NCBI GenBank assembly: GCA_033297075.1
Contig: MU858174.1
Span: 48,249 to 112,248 of the forward strand
Direction: 5' to 3'
From: Rhypophila decipiens
Lineage: Eukaryota > Ascomycota > Sordariomycetes > Sordariales > Naviculisporaceae
Length of the DNA stretch: 64,000 nucleotides
Below, piece after piece: positions 12,553 through 23,900 of the stretch. The number at the start of each line of letters is the position of its first letter. Position 1 is the stretch's first letter. The notes under the pieces were generated by a model, which did not search any database, had not been told where the DNA came from, and saw nothing but the letters and a program-made list of their open reading frames with translations. The translations under genes and the position numbers were made by a program.

Positions 12553-12662
12553 CTCCCCCGGGCTCAATAGTCTTGGAGCTCTATAGGTTCTATGTGTATG
12601 AATACAACTTTTTGTAGTCTTAGTGGCCGGTTCTGGAGGTTTTTTTCTTTCGGTTGCGGATT

Positions 12663-12749
12663 GGATCGAACACACTACCTCTTGCGCTTCCGCTGGGCTT
12701 ATAAGCTCTATAGCAGTTTGGAAGAGTGTAGCGGTTACCAAACGCGCCA
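12663..12749 (-). other. tRNA-like segment with Pol III box A and box B
   Basis: On the minus strand TGGCGCGTTTGG (12738-12749) resembles box A. TGTTCGATCC (12663-12672) resembles box B, at tRNA-like spacing. A full cloverleaf was not established, so it is called tRNA-like rather than a tRNA gene. Confidence 0.4.
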
Positions 12750-12764
12750 CCCGGGCTCATAACC

Positions 12765-12819
12765 TGTCATCCGGTAAAACGTTAATCGCACCAAGACTAG
12801 CTGAGTCTATATTGCAACA
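12765..12819 (-). repeat. 5' LTR (element read on minus strand)
   Basis: 55 bp, identical to the copy at 12498-12552, and followed directly by the putative primer binding site. Sequence identity implies recent insertion or recent copying. Confidence 0.85.
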
Positions 12820-13251
12820 CTAGTTACTGTATGCCACCACGGCTTTAGCAGCCAGATCCTACGTTCTTTGAAAATACAATCTCTTGAGGAGCGAACATAT
12901 TTGCTTGTATTTTCAGCGTTCGAACTGGACAACATTGAGATTTTACTTAAAGTTGAATTCTTACATGGGTAACGTAGTCTTGCATCACGGCCACAAACCC
13001 AAGAATAAAGCTTTCATCATCGTCAAAAAGAGATGGAACATGCGCTCACGATCTCAAGTCTTGCGATTGGGGGATGGCAAGTGAAAGGCTTATATAAGGT
13101 CATTTATATGTATATATGATATCTCTTTTACGCCAGGGAGAGAATAACACACGCTGTAAAAAGGATTAAACATAGGCTCTACGAGGGCAGTCCCTAACCC
13201 CTTTAGATAACTCATGTCAGAATAATAGCATCACCTCCACCTTTTACTTCA

Positions 13252-14415
13252 TCAATAATATCCATGATTACCTCTATAAGCACCACCGTAATGACCCCCG
13301 TGGCTGCGACCATAGCCACGTCCACGTCCATTATGGTCTCCATAGCCGCCGTCGTGACCGTTTGAACGGTGACCTCTATGATTGCCGCTATGGCTACCCC
13401 AATAGTTGCCACCATTCTCGCCCCCGTGGTGATGACCATGGCTGTGATATGGCCAAGCCTTGGCAGCAGTCTTGTGCTTGGATGATGTGTGGAAGTTGTG
13501 GCGGGCATGATTGTACGTTGTCCATATTGTCGTCTTAGTCTTGGTGACGGTAAGGACACCGCCAACCGAACTGCTGGACGCCGCCGAACTGCTGGAAGCT
13601 GAAGCCGAGAGGCTTGAGACTGAGCTGGAACTGAGGCCTGCTGAACTGCTGACTACCGCCGAACTGCTGGAGGTCGAAGTGCTAGTCGTGGACGAGGGTG
13701 TAGCGCTGCTACTGACGGCGGCGTTGCATGTATCGTCGACAGTGATGGTGTTGGTATCTAGGGTCACGGCGCCATTGAGTGCAAATAGAGAACCAAAATT
13801 ATTCACTCCGGTTGTGGCGGTAATGGATGTCGAGGCCAGGATAATGCCGTTGAATTCGGTGTCTGTGCCCAACGTTGCCGAGATGCCAACCCGCCAGATA
13901 ACGTTGCATGCTTGGGCGCCCCTGAGAAGGATGACGTTTGCATTAGAGGCGGTGGTGAGGCTGGAGCCGATCTTGAAGACGAAGAGGGCGGTGGGATCAT
14001 TGGAGGCGTCCAGCGTAAGGTCGCCCGTGATTTGAGCGGTGGAATCAAATTCGTATACACCTGGGACAAGCGTCAATCCGCCGAGTTCCATGCCCGTCGG
14101 ACCTTGCGTCGTCGCCATTGCGCTGGCGGCATTATAAGCCACTAAAGCATCGGCAAGAGCGTTCATAGCTACGGCATCGTTGATGTTGGTTGCGCCGGTC
14201 ACGATTCCAGGGCCTGGAGGGGTACTGGTAGTAAACCCAGTATGAGAAGTGCCAGGATACAGGCCGAGGTCTCCGTCAATCACGGTGGGACCCGTATTGG
14301 TAACGGCAGAACCAGCGAGCACACCAAAGCTGGAGGCAGTGCCCAAGTTGAAGCTCTGGGCCGTGGCCGAGGCGGCGAAGGCTATGTTGCACAGGATAGC
14401 GTAAAGCGACCGCAT
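13252..14415 (-). CDS. secreted ice-binding protein (DUF3494) with His/Gly-rich tail
   Basis: Single-exon gene, 387 aa. A signal peptide (residues 1-19, ending ATAQ) is followed by a DUF3494 domain at about 21-235. Typical family phrases are visible: FGVLAGSAVTNTGPTVIDGDLG, the GG-LVPGVYEF turn, LFVFKIGSSLTT, VIWRVG-SATLGT and FNGIILA-TSITATTG. Members form an irregular beta-solenoid that binds ice. They occur in psychrophilic bacteria, algae and fungi, and horizontal spread is well documented. After the domain come a Ser/Thr-rich linker (about 238-300) and an unusual tail (about 325-387) of His, Gly, Asn and Tyr (HSHGHHHGG and repeated GHRG/GGYG units). The tail could bind metal or the wall. 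Extracellular; role in frost tolerance is inferred. Confidence 0.92.
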   Translation of the reverse strand: MRSLYAILCNIAFAASATAQSFNLGTASSFGVLAGSAVTNTGPTVIDGDLGLYPGTSHTGFTTSTPPGPGIVTGATNINDAVAMNALADALVAYNAASAMATTQGPTGMELGGLTLVPGVYEFDSTAQITGDLTLDASNDPTALFVFKIGSSLTTASNANVILLRGAQACNVIWRVGISATLGTDTEFNGIILASTSITATTGVNNFGSLFALNGAVTLDTNTITVDDTCNAAVSSSATPSSTTSTSTSSSSAVVSSSAGLSSSSVSSLSASASSSSAASSSSVGGVLTVTKTKTTIWTTYNHARHNFHTSSKHKTAAKAWPYHSHGHHHGGENGGNYWGSHSGNHRGHRSNGHDGGYGDHNGRGRGYGRSHGGHYGGAYRGNHGYY

Positions 14416-17400
14416 ATTGACGGTGCGTATCGTTCTCCAATCGGGCTCAAATCAGCAGCACGGAACCAGTCAGCAAGAAGAAGAAACGAAATGGCTGTAG
14501 ACGGCAGACGGACATCTGAAGAAACTTGAGGAAGAAGAGGGGTCGAATCTTGACCAGGGGATTCCAGTACCCTCAACCTTCTTATGATGGAAACCAAACA
14601 TTGAGATGGATTGTTGATTCTCTATTGCGCATGGAATGTCCAAGTCTTGCGCTGACATGAGGAGGTTGATTCAAGCGCTGGTATCCGTAGAGACGGTTCA
14701 TATGTACACGACCACTTTTTCATACGAAGTACCTGGTATGTAGCTGACCTTTAGGCCACTTTTCCGCACAAAAGAGTCGTTTTCTAGGGTCAACAGCCTT
14801 GACCACAATTGCTCAATATTACCGTCGATTGAACACATTACCGTCAATTAAATATATGGCCGTTAATCGGACATCCGTTCAAGGGGTATGTAAGGTGGCT
14901 GGCTGGATTGCTGGGACCCATGAAAGGGTGGCTTATTGTAGGGGAAAAGGCTGGTTATTTGCCGGCTGCCATGCGGGGAATGTTGTGTACGTATGAAAAG
15001 CACGTATGACTGCCGAACGAAGCTGCCGAACGAAGGTTGAGGCAGTCCTCCGCCGCTCTGCCCGGCCTCGAGCTCTGTGGCCGTCCCTCCTGCGTCGTCG
15101 AGCGCCCCGGCTTTGAATAGTGTTGCAGTGTCTTGTTCAGCTGTCGCTTCTTTCCTCGGGCCTCTCGTCATCGTCTGTCGCTTCCTCAACAGCCGTCTCC
15201 TCGTCCATCGTCTCTTCATCTGACATTTCGTCCTCTGCGACCTCTTCCTCTCTTGTAGCGTCCTCGGCCGTTATTTCCTCGTCGCCTGTCATCCTATTAG
15301 ACGGCCCACCATCCACGACGAGTCCTTATGAAGACGATCATTGCACGGATGAGCCCGATATCTCTCCCCGGCGTCCTCCACGAACATCTCTTTCCCAGCT
15401 GTCGTCACTCCTAGCACTGTAGCTACCAGTCATCAAGCTTAGCCAAACTGGCGACCAATATCTCCCAGGCACCGGTCTTTCAGGCTATCTTGTCTACACG
15501 CCCGGCCCAAGCCCAAATACCCCACCAACAACACTCGTCCTGGATACGAGGGCACAGTTTCCGCTCCCCTGACTTTTATCACATCTTGCACCGGCAAGTC
15601 CAAGTGAGGCGGCCAAGAAAGAACAATTTCCAATACTGGAGCTAGGTGTCATGAATATTCACTAACACGAAAGAAAACTTGTGCTCTAGAAACCGATGGG
15701 TCAGCCCCTCTTCCTGCTCTGTACCAACCAAAGAAGGTATGACCCAACCGGTGGTGGTAACAGCAACGATGATGACGCGTCACCCGAATTCCCCGCCCCT
15801 AGTTCTGGGTCTCTTTCCAATGGACCGGAATACGGGCCTGGTGCTGGCTCAAAGCCCGACGGCGATTATCCGCCCCCACAACCCCGGGACTCGACTGAAT
15901 CTGGGACCGAGTGCAGGGAACCTACTGCCTCCAACTCGGTTGATAGTTACACTCCTGTTACTGAAGCCGGCGCATCTTCTTCGTACCGTATGGAAAGGGG
16001 CTTGCAACATTTGGAGTTGTGGTTATGGCACTCGTTGCCGGGGTCGGGATTTGACTGCAGTCTACTCAAGGTTGTATTGACCAAATTTTGGTGTTGCTAA
16101 AAATACTTTTTACGTCCAGACCTTCGAGTCTTTCAACAATCTAATATTTTATCATGGCCATATCAGGCCCCATGGCATGATAGCTAGCACTGCAGAACAC
16201 AAAGTGGAAGAATCCGACAATCCGCGTATCAAGAATTGTGTGATGGAGGCGGTATTTTGGACTATTCCAGGGGAGGCCTGGGGTCTTTCCGACTCGTAAA
16301 GGGGAATCTACCGACAGACGACCAAAAGGGTAAGGACGCAGGGCTGAGGTCTAGACCAAAATATGACCTGGACGGCATTTTGATCGCTGCTTCGCTCATC
16401 TCCCAGACCAGCACTAGATCCTTGAAAGTGACATCACTCTGCGCTAATACTCTCAACGGGATATAGTGCAATACGCGTATATCTGTTAGGCAGCAATTCA
16501 GTGGTATGGGAAGAATGCAAAACCGTTACACTGTGCAGGGTTACAATATGTTGACATCTGAAACAAGCATCTGGAGAACTGTCGTATTCTGATCCTTCCA
16601 GCATGATCCTACCTGGTTTCCATTCAGGGTCTTGGATCTCCAGACCACAAAAAGCGTGGCAACTCTTACACGTGTACGTCTGACAGCGGAGAATTCCAGG
16701 ACAGAGATTTTGACCCTTAATCATGGGCGGAAGAGACCAAAGTAGGGAAAGGCAACCTGTAACCCTCGATGTCTTTACGGGTATCGTAAGTCATATGACC
16801 GAACATAGGCAAGACAGCGAATATACGGAGATGCGCATCTCACTTTACAATCACACACCATCCTGACCTAACGCCTGAGACCGATATAAAAACACTGAAG
16901 GGCGTGGGTCTGGGATCTTTACATGCGATCGGGATTTTCTCGTGGTGGCTGCAAGGGTCGGCCTCTCCACGCGTCTTGTTCAAATACTACCTCCAAGTGT
17001 GTTCCGCCGCGTCGAGCACGATATCTTGCCTGTTGGGCGTGGAGCAAGGTCCACGCATCTCTGCTCATGTCGAATACGAGATTATCTTTGTGCCCACTTT
17101 CTTCCCTTTTGGGATTTCCACATTCGATGATTGGTGGTTGATCAACTCAAGGGGGCTTAGCTCGAACCATGTATGTATCTTTTGCTCCTCCCGCTCATTC
17201 CTTACTGATGAGGACAAGCATTGACATCATACGGGAGGTTCCGCGAGGATGCTATACTACCTGGTTATGTTCTTGGGAGACAAGGTGTCAATTGAATCCA
17301 TACAACACGAGAATGGTCGAGTAACAACGTGCCTAACAGATACCAGGTTAGGTAATTAGGCCAGCACAATGATGTGGCACTCACGATCGAGAGAACAAGA

Positions 17401-17567
17401 CGAAAGTATAAGAAGAACACTCTGAGCTGTACCTCTTACCCCGAATATCAGCCAGCTCGCCTCGCCTACCCTCATAGAAGTATATTCCACAGTCGTTTAC
17501 TCACCAGCAATCAGTCGCTCCGAACTAAACACCAGCCATATCAGCAAACATCCCTCCAACCCTCAAG
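14416..17567. other. intergenic, with a decayed Ser-rich gene at about 15.0-16.1 kb
   Basis: Promoter of the minus-strand ice-binding gene lies first. The 15000-16100 segment is listed separately as a possible pseudogene. From 16100 to 17567 only short frames without features are seen, apart from the promoter of the next gene. Confidence 0.5.
15050..16100 (+). pseudogene. remnant of a Ser-rich secreted-type protein gene
   Basis: Protein-like text appears in pieces and in different frames. There is a Ser/Val-rich stretch (15120-15422), a Pro/Gly/Asp-rich stretch (15696-15960), and in another frame a 'WKGACNIWSCGYGTRCRGRD' block (about 15990-16050) that looks like a Cys module. No splice set joins them and stops fall between, so I read it as decayed. 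The parent family is unknown; a chitinase-like protein is only a guess. Confidence 0.3.
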
Positions 17568-18729
17568 ATGCCTTCCGTTCTCGCCAAGTTTGCCGTTGCG
17601 GCCGCTGTTGGTGCCGTGTAAGTCAACAGGCCTAATTCCTCGGCCCCCAATGCTTCGACCGCAAGCTAACATCCACCCTTCCTTTTCCAGTGCTGTCCAA
17701 GCCAAGCCCAACACTGGCACCGTTCCTCCTCTGGTCCCATCGGGCACTTTCACGATCCCGCCCTTCTCCGAGTTCCCCAGCGGCACTGAGACCGCCACCG
17801 TCTCCTTCATTGGCACCGAAACTGAGACCGGAACACAAACCGTCTCTTTCACTGGGAGCCAGACCGGCACTCAGACTCTGTCCTTTTCTGGTCGTCCTAC
17901 TAGTACAGCCACTGGGACTGTCTCTTTCGTCGGGACTGAGACCGGCACCCAGACCGTTTCCTTTGGTGGTGACGCTACTGGTACCGCCACCGGCACCGTC
18001 TCCTTCATTGGCACCGAGATCCTGATCGGAACTGAGACTGACACTCAGACTGTCACCTTCACTGGTGCGCCAACCGGTACTGAAACTGGAACAGTGACCT
18101 TTACCGGTACCGAGATCCTGATTGGGACCGAGACCGCCACCCTCTCCTTCCCCGGCGGCCAGACCGGAACTGAGACCGCCACTATTTCGTTTATCGGGAC
18201 CGAGACGCGCACAGCAACAACCTTTGACATCTTCCAGCGCGACCAGACAGAGACAGCCACTGGAGTCCCCCTCCCAGTTGAGACCACAGTGACCTACTCG
18301 GGCTCTGTCAAGCCGATCCTGACCTTCACCACCTCCGTCTATGACACCACCTCGCCCGGCACAGAGACGGGTACCACCACCATTACTGGGACTGAGACCG
18401 AGACTGGATATCCCATTGGCACCGAGACGACCTCCCCCGGGACTGGAACCGAGACCTGGTATACCACTCATGCCGATACCGGAAGCGCTACTTACACTGG
18501 TACTTATGGACCGTGAGTTCTTCCCATTCTCTTCTGTCTGTCTAGTTTGCTCGATAGTTTCGGATGATTGACATGCATGAGTAGCACGGCCAACGGAACC
18601 GCAACCGGAACGAGCAGCAGCACCGGCAAGCCATCCCCCGTGACCACCAAGCCTGTCGAGGCTGGAGCTGGCAAGGTTGGATTCTCACTTGCTGGTGTGA
18701 TGGCTGTTGTTGGTCTTTGGTTCTTCTAA
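17568..18729 (+). CDS. GPI-anchored Thr-rich repeat cell-wall protein, 3 exons
   Basis: Exons are 17568-17617, 17691-18512 and 18585-18729, joined at phase 2; introns are 73 and 72 bp. The start gives a signal peptide (MPSVLAKFAVAAAVGAVAVQA). The body carries about ten imperfect units of the form GTETxTxxVSFxG (roughly genomic 17775-18230), a Thr/Gly/Glu-rich array expected to be heavily O-mannosylated. The last exon gives a spacer, a small-residue omega region (EAGAGK) and a C-terminal hydrophobic tail (VGFSLAGVMAVVGLWFF), the GPI-anchor signal pattern. Wall or plasma-membrane surface location is likely. The repeats may vary in number between strains. Confidence 0.9.
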
Positions 18730-19423
18730 TTGCAAACCGGCGATAACTCGAGAAGGACAGTGGAGGGTAATGTAATCCTGTAAACGAGATAAAGGACCAA
18801 GATGAAGGGACTTGTTGGAGTCTGAACGGAGGATATGAAAAACCGAAAAGAAGAAAAAAGGATGAACGCTGCCGGATATAACATCAAAGTAATGGTAATG
18901 TCTCCGTGCTAAATGCAATACGAGCAAACTAGCAAGGTTCAAGGCCTAGAAGCAATGGTAGATAATACTGTAATGTTATTCTGTCAGTGTTCATACTGTA
19001 TCATTGCTCCATGTGCTGGATGCTCATGGGGATGTCCGTCGAGAACTGGCCGAAGAACAGCATCCCATCAAGAGGTCGAATAATAGAGTGTGACGTTTAA
19101 TACATGGGCATATTGAAGACACCACATTAGTAGGCCTTGTAATAAGCAATGATACGCCTCTGATTCCAGCATCATAGGCATTTTAGCTTCCCCTCTCATG
19201 TATATTCTCACTCCCTCCAACGCATTTATGAGAATATCTCCAGGTGTGTATGTTGATTATGAAGGGCGTAGGTGAGTAATTCCACATGTCATTTTTTCGA
19301 TCCAGTTGTTCGTTTGTGTGCACTTTTCTCTTCATATCCCTCGTGGTCTGTTGCTGTTCCCTCTTTTGTTTTTAATCCCACCGTTCCCTTTTGCCCAAAA
19401 ATCAGGACGATACAGAAACACAC
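18730..19423. other. convergent 3' flanks
   Basis: Downstream regions of the GPI-protein gene (plus) and the DUF4360 gene (minus). A short 'ccctccaacgcatttatgagaatatct' type stretch near 19215 resembles the motif of the AT-rich relics. No gene seen. Confidence 0.5.
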
Positions 19424-20214
19424 TCAAGCGCAAGGCCTCCAGGCAGGAGTAAAGAAGATACTCAACGCCTTGGCCAACTCGGTCTTGTCTGCACTTCCCA
19501 CCGCACCAACTGACGCTGCCGAAGACCCAATAAGCGTAACGCCCGTCCGGATAACCAGCGCCGGAACAATCCCATCAGCACCGACGCAAGCAGACCAAAT
19601 GTCCGTAGGCTGGGTAGCCAGCGGGACCGTAAAGTTCCCTCCCTTGAGGTCGGCACTGCCAAGAGTGGTAGTTTGATTCTATTCCACGTGCGTGCAACGT
19701 TAGCAATCCTTCGTTTTATTCCCACCGATCCATCCTCCAGCTCCGACAAAAAGAAGGATCAGTAAGAAAGGTAGGTACTCACGCTCGCAACCTTTTCCCC
19801 CAAGCTAGTTTCCACATCCAACCTCAACTTACTCCCCTCATCAAGACTAGCCCACCCCCCAACAGTAATACTCGCTATCCGTAACTGCATCCCAACAGGC
19901 CCGTTAACAAGCTGGATGCTCTCAGTGCACCACTTGGAATCCTCATTTGCGGCGGTAGTCACCGGTCCCGCTTTCTGGGGCAGGGAAAGATTCCACTCTG
20001 GAAATAAAAATACCGGTCTTCCGTCGACGAGGTGCTGCGCTGTTCCTGATGCTCCGGCTGGACAGCCCGGTCCTGACATGACCATGCTCTGCACTGTTGG
20101 GGAGACCCCGGGGGAACCACTGGCTTGGGGGAGGGCAGTTGAGAGAGTGGAGAGGGAGAGGAGGGTGCAGAGGAGGTGCATCATTTTGGAGTTGGGGAGG
20201 GTGGTCGTCATCAT
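19424..20214 (-). CDS. secreted DUF4360-family protein, 2 exons
   Basis: Exon 1 is 20214-19783 and exon 2 is 19678-19424. The 104-bp intron (GTGAGT, branch TGCTAAC, acceptor ATAG) joins at phase 0. The ATG at 20214 precedes a signal peptide ending near STALPQA; a second ATG ten codons later (20184) is also possible. Family hallmarks are a 'GPGCPAG' motif near the mature N-terminus, a 'WNLSLPQKAGP' segment, a Cys after 'DSKW', 'NGPVGMQLRIASITVGGWASLDEG' and an ending with 'FTPAWRPCA'. DUF4360 proteins are small secreted proteins widespread in ascomycetes, function unknown. Confidence 0.9.
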
Positions 20215-20304
20215 CTTGAAGGATTCAGTTGGAAGATGAGAATGTCGAACTACCTGGTGTGGGATTTGGTGGTCTCTTTCTTTTAGTAGAGAGTGGGCAA
20301 CGGA

Positions 20305-20312
20305 CTTATATA
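20305..20312 (-). promoter_or_regulatory. TATA box of the DUF4360 gene
   Basis: TATATAAG on the minus strand, about 90 bp upstream of the ATG, consistent with a short leader. Confidence 0.55.
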
Positions 20313-20903
20313 AGGAAACGTTTGGTGAAGGGTTCAACTCGGTGCATCTGTCTCCACTCGATGGGTGTAATTGTGAACCAATCCATGCCAAGGCAAGATT
20401 CAACATGATCGCCTACGGAGTTCCCCAGGCGAACCAAAGCCGCAGCTCCTATTTCCGGAAGACAATCAATGTCCCGCGAACAGAAGTGCGGAGGCGAGAC
20501 CCCAAAGTTCGGATTTCTATTCAGCCAGATTACGAACCCAGTCGCACTGCATCAATCTCGTCAGAGGACCGAGTGGCCATGGAGGTCCGGAGGAATGCCA
20601 AGCAACAAGATCATGGAAGATAATTTGTATTCTGAGTGATAACTGGACGAGTAAAAAAGGTCATTAAGTGCAGCGTAGAGATACTCGGGATTACCAGGGT
20701 GCCTCATCATTCTGAAACAAGTGAATAGAGCTGGTGTGCGAAACCATTAAACCATTGTCCAAGAAGAAAGTGGTCCGGAGCAACAGGGAAAAGAACGAAA
20801 GCAAAAGCAGAAGAAGAAGGCCACTGGGAAAGATCAAATGGTGACGACCAAACGACAAGTTCACCTATGAAAATGAAAACTTCCAAGTTAGTCAACTTCC
20901 TTC

Positions 20904-23900
20904 TCAACCGGGGAAATAGCAACAACTCTCGGGGCCCTCTGGATCAAGCCGAGCACCACCGCCGCTATTACCCTCGCCTGTTTCCCCATCGGGCGTCACA
21001 TCGTCACCAGTATCATCGATATAATTGGGTTGGTAGCCGCCCTCCAGCAACCGCAACGCCAGAGCTCTCTCCCGCTCCACCAAATCGGTATGTCTTGCCG
21101 TGTAACGCCTGGTACTGCTGCTGCTGCTGGCGTTGTGCGCATGCTGTCGTTGAAAGTACGACCTCAGCGTACCGCGTCCAGTAGGACTGGCACTGCGATC
21201 GCTGAGTACACCACTTCCCGCAATGGACTCTTCAATGGCCCTGTTGAGCTCTTGCTGGTCCGGATCAAACTCAATATCATCCAGGTCGGTGATGTAAGCT
21301 GGCAGCGGGATGGTTGACGGCGTCGGCGTGCTAAGGTCAATAAGGTACTCTGACGATTTAGCAGAGAAGTGACCGCCCAAGGGAGGCGAGAGGGTGTTGG
21401 GTGACGGTCGAAATTCGTCGTCTGGAACGGTCAGACGCGTCGGCGATATCGGGGTCGTCCCTTGCCCAGGAGAGGCGCCCCTGTCAGATGTGTTGTCCCT
21501 CTCTGATCCGTTAGGGCTTCGAGACTTGCTCCGCAAGTTGGCTAAACTCGGAAACAACCGCTGAAGTCGGGAGTCGCTGGAACTGCCGCCGCCGAAGAAG
21601 GCTTCTGTAGATTTCGAGGTCAGATGATTGTGCTGAATACTAACCTAGGGTGTTAAAACCATCAGGCGCCGAGAAACTTACGCCGTTTATTCGCCCACCG
21701 ATCCTGCCATGTCGCCGCCTCTTCCTCCTTTTCTTCTTGAATGATACCCAAAGAGTTATTGAGAGATTCCTCGAGGTCTGTTGCCCATGTATCGCTGTTG
21801 ACGATGGCTATTTCCGGTTCGACATCGGTGCTCAGCTCCTTCCAGTATTCATCAGCCGACACTTTTGGTGTCGTCGGAGCAAGGCTTGCCGCGGATGCTA
21901 CATTGAGTGTTAGGAGCCAGTGTTAGGAGCTAGTGTGCAGAGAATCCGGGTAACGCCAGGTCGATACATACCTTGTGAACTTTCTGCGACAATCTTCCTG
22001 GGAAAGCCGCTGATGGGAACAACATCATCGGTTGTCGCCTCCGAGTCCCAGAAGACCAGCGATACAAGCACGTCAGCGTTCTTATTGGTGACGCGACCTG
22101 TAATCTTGTTCATGTCGAAAATCGAAAGCATCCCTTTCGCCATTCTGTGAAGCACCTCCTGCGTGAGCTCAATGTCGGTTGTTCGTGACCTGCGGCCAGC
22201 TTCGGTTATGCGAAAGAACAGATACGGCCGACCGCGGCCATTAACAGTCTGGTTTCGGTGGTCTATCAGGAACTCTCCGAGGTGGCTCAAAGCCTGAGTA
22301 TTGTTCGCGAAACGGCAAAGTATTCGGCCTGCGGAAGATAACATGTCAGAAACGCACGGATAGGGGGAAAGTCCCAAACATACCGTCAAACTCGTACCAG
22401 CCATTACCGATGGTGGCGTGCGTGAACTTCTCAAAGTAGAAGCAGGATGCGACTAAGCGATGCGCGACATTGCGAATCTTCCTTCTATACAGACTGTCGT
22501 GTTCCAACTGACTGCTCACAGTTGAACGAAGCTGCTTCATCTTTGCCTTGTGATCGAGGCGAGGAGGCTCGTATCCAAGATACGGATCTATGCGCTGGAA
22601 CCGCTGAAGAACGGCGGGGATCTCGTCCCGTGGGGTCGTCAGGATTCTGTCCCTCCTGAAGGTGTCCCACATCAGTTGCGAATTCAGAACATTGGACATC
22701 CGAGCCAAGATCATTCGTACGTTCTGGAGAACCTCGTACCCCTGGCTCGAAGATGTATCCGCGTTTTGGGTCCGGGCGATTGAGCTTCTTCGTACCTCGG
22801 GTGGTCGTGCGCCGCCTGCCCCATCGCTGCCCATTGCTCCCGGCCGATGTGTCCGTGACCTATTATGCCCAGTTCCAAGCGAAAGCATGATATCCGGAAG
22901 ACAATGTCGCACATCGGGCCAGATCAGTCTGCTCTCCTCGAAAGCAACAAAGGCTGGACAGTTGTGGTAAACAGCACCGTCCACAAACCGCTGGTTGGTC
23001 TCTTTCTTGACAAAGGCCTTGAAGAAGCCAGGGGCAGCTGTCGTGGAGCGGATGGCTTCCCATATCTTGAGCTCGTGCTCAGGGCGATCGGGTCGGACAA
23101 ATTCGGTGAACGGGCTGTCTTCGGGCCGGTTGTAATTCGACAAGACCACCGCTGTGCTGCCCGTGGCAGTTGTCGCGGTAACGGCTGTCCGGATGGCGTA
23201 CCGCTTCGGATCCGCCTGGAACCCACCAAACATGTACTCGTCTTCCCCGAATAGCTGTTTGAGAACGTCTTCGAATGGCTTCGCGCGGTATTTGCGGACA
23301 GCTTTGTTGAGTACGGGCAGCTCGTGGACACCAAACCTCCTCTTGGTGAATGCTTTGTCAGTCAGGTTCATGAAGTGCTCTATGCAGTCGTCCACACGCC
23401 AACCCTCGATGCCCAGGCCGGCCGCAATTATCCCGCCAGTACTACGAGAGAATATGTTAGCCATGGTCGGCGGAATAGGGGTATACTGTATGCAAGACTA
23501 ACCTAGTACCGACTATCAAGTCAAAGAATGACTGTATTGGCAGCTCGCCACCAAGGTACCGCTCCAGATATCGCAGGACCTCTAGCTCGACTATTCCGCG
23601 TATCCCACCTCTTCATATTGGTTCAGAGGTCAGTAATTGGCCAGTGAAAGACAGAGAAGCAGGGGTGTTTTTTTACCCATCGAGACAGAGGATACGGACG
23701 CCCGCACCTTCAGGCTTGACTTGTATTGTGCGTGGTTCCGTCACTTCAAAGCCCTTTTTGTTCGGAGAGTGCAGAGGACATCGGTTCAGACTCACTTGGC
23801 CATGCTGTATCGATGTCAAGCCAGCAAGTCTGAGTTCCAAATTGCCATATGTCTTGACACAAGGGGTGCAAAGCACGTGACCGCACTGGAGCGGATGTTC

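Larger units (their letters stand above)
12498..12819 (-). mobile_element. TRIM-like mini LTR retroelement, 322 bp
   Basis: Two identical 55-bp direct repeats (12498-12552 and 12765-12819) flank 212 bp. Read on the minus strand each starts TGTTG and ends GACA. The whole is bounded by a 5-bp target duplication CTAGT (12493-12497 and 12820-12824). Directly inside the 5' repeat is GGTTATGAGCCC (12753-12764), complementary to the anticodon arm of initiator tRNA-Met. That is the half-tRNA primer site known from copia-type elements. Directly before the 3' repeat is a purine tract GGGGGAG (12553-12559). There is no room for gag-pol, so it would be non-autonomous. The interior also carries tRNA-like box A and box B sequences. 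Confidence 0.85.
10846..13251. other. repeat-rich intergenic region
   Basis: Holds T-rich 3' flank to about 11480, AT-rich relics (11480-11870, 12120-12240, 13085-13160), two hairpin structures and the TRIM-like element listed separately. No gene is supported; the frames here are short and compositionally odd. Confidence 0.6.

Noticed and set aside
12663..12749. tRNA gene
   Set aside because: Boxes A and B are present but no full cloverleaf with paired acceptor stem could be drawn; it lies inside the LTR mini-element.
13511..14035. 174-codon plus-strand frame
   Set aside because: Antisense shadow of the DUF3494 gene, produced by its Ser/Ala-rich codons.
17632..18471. 279-codon minus-strand frame, Gly/Ser-rich
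   Set aside because: Antisense of the Thr-rich repeat protein; repeat composition keeps the opposite frame open.
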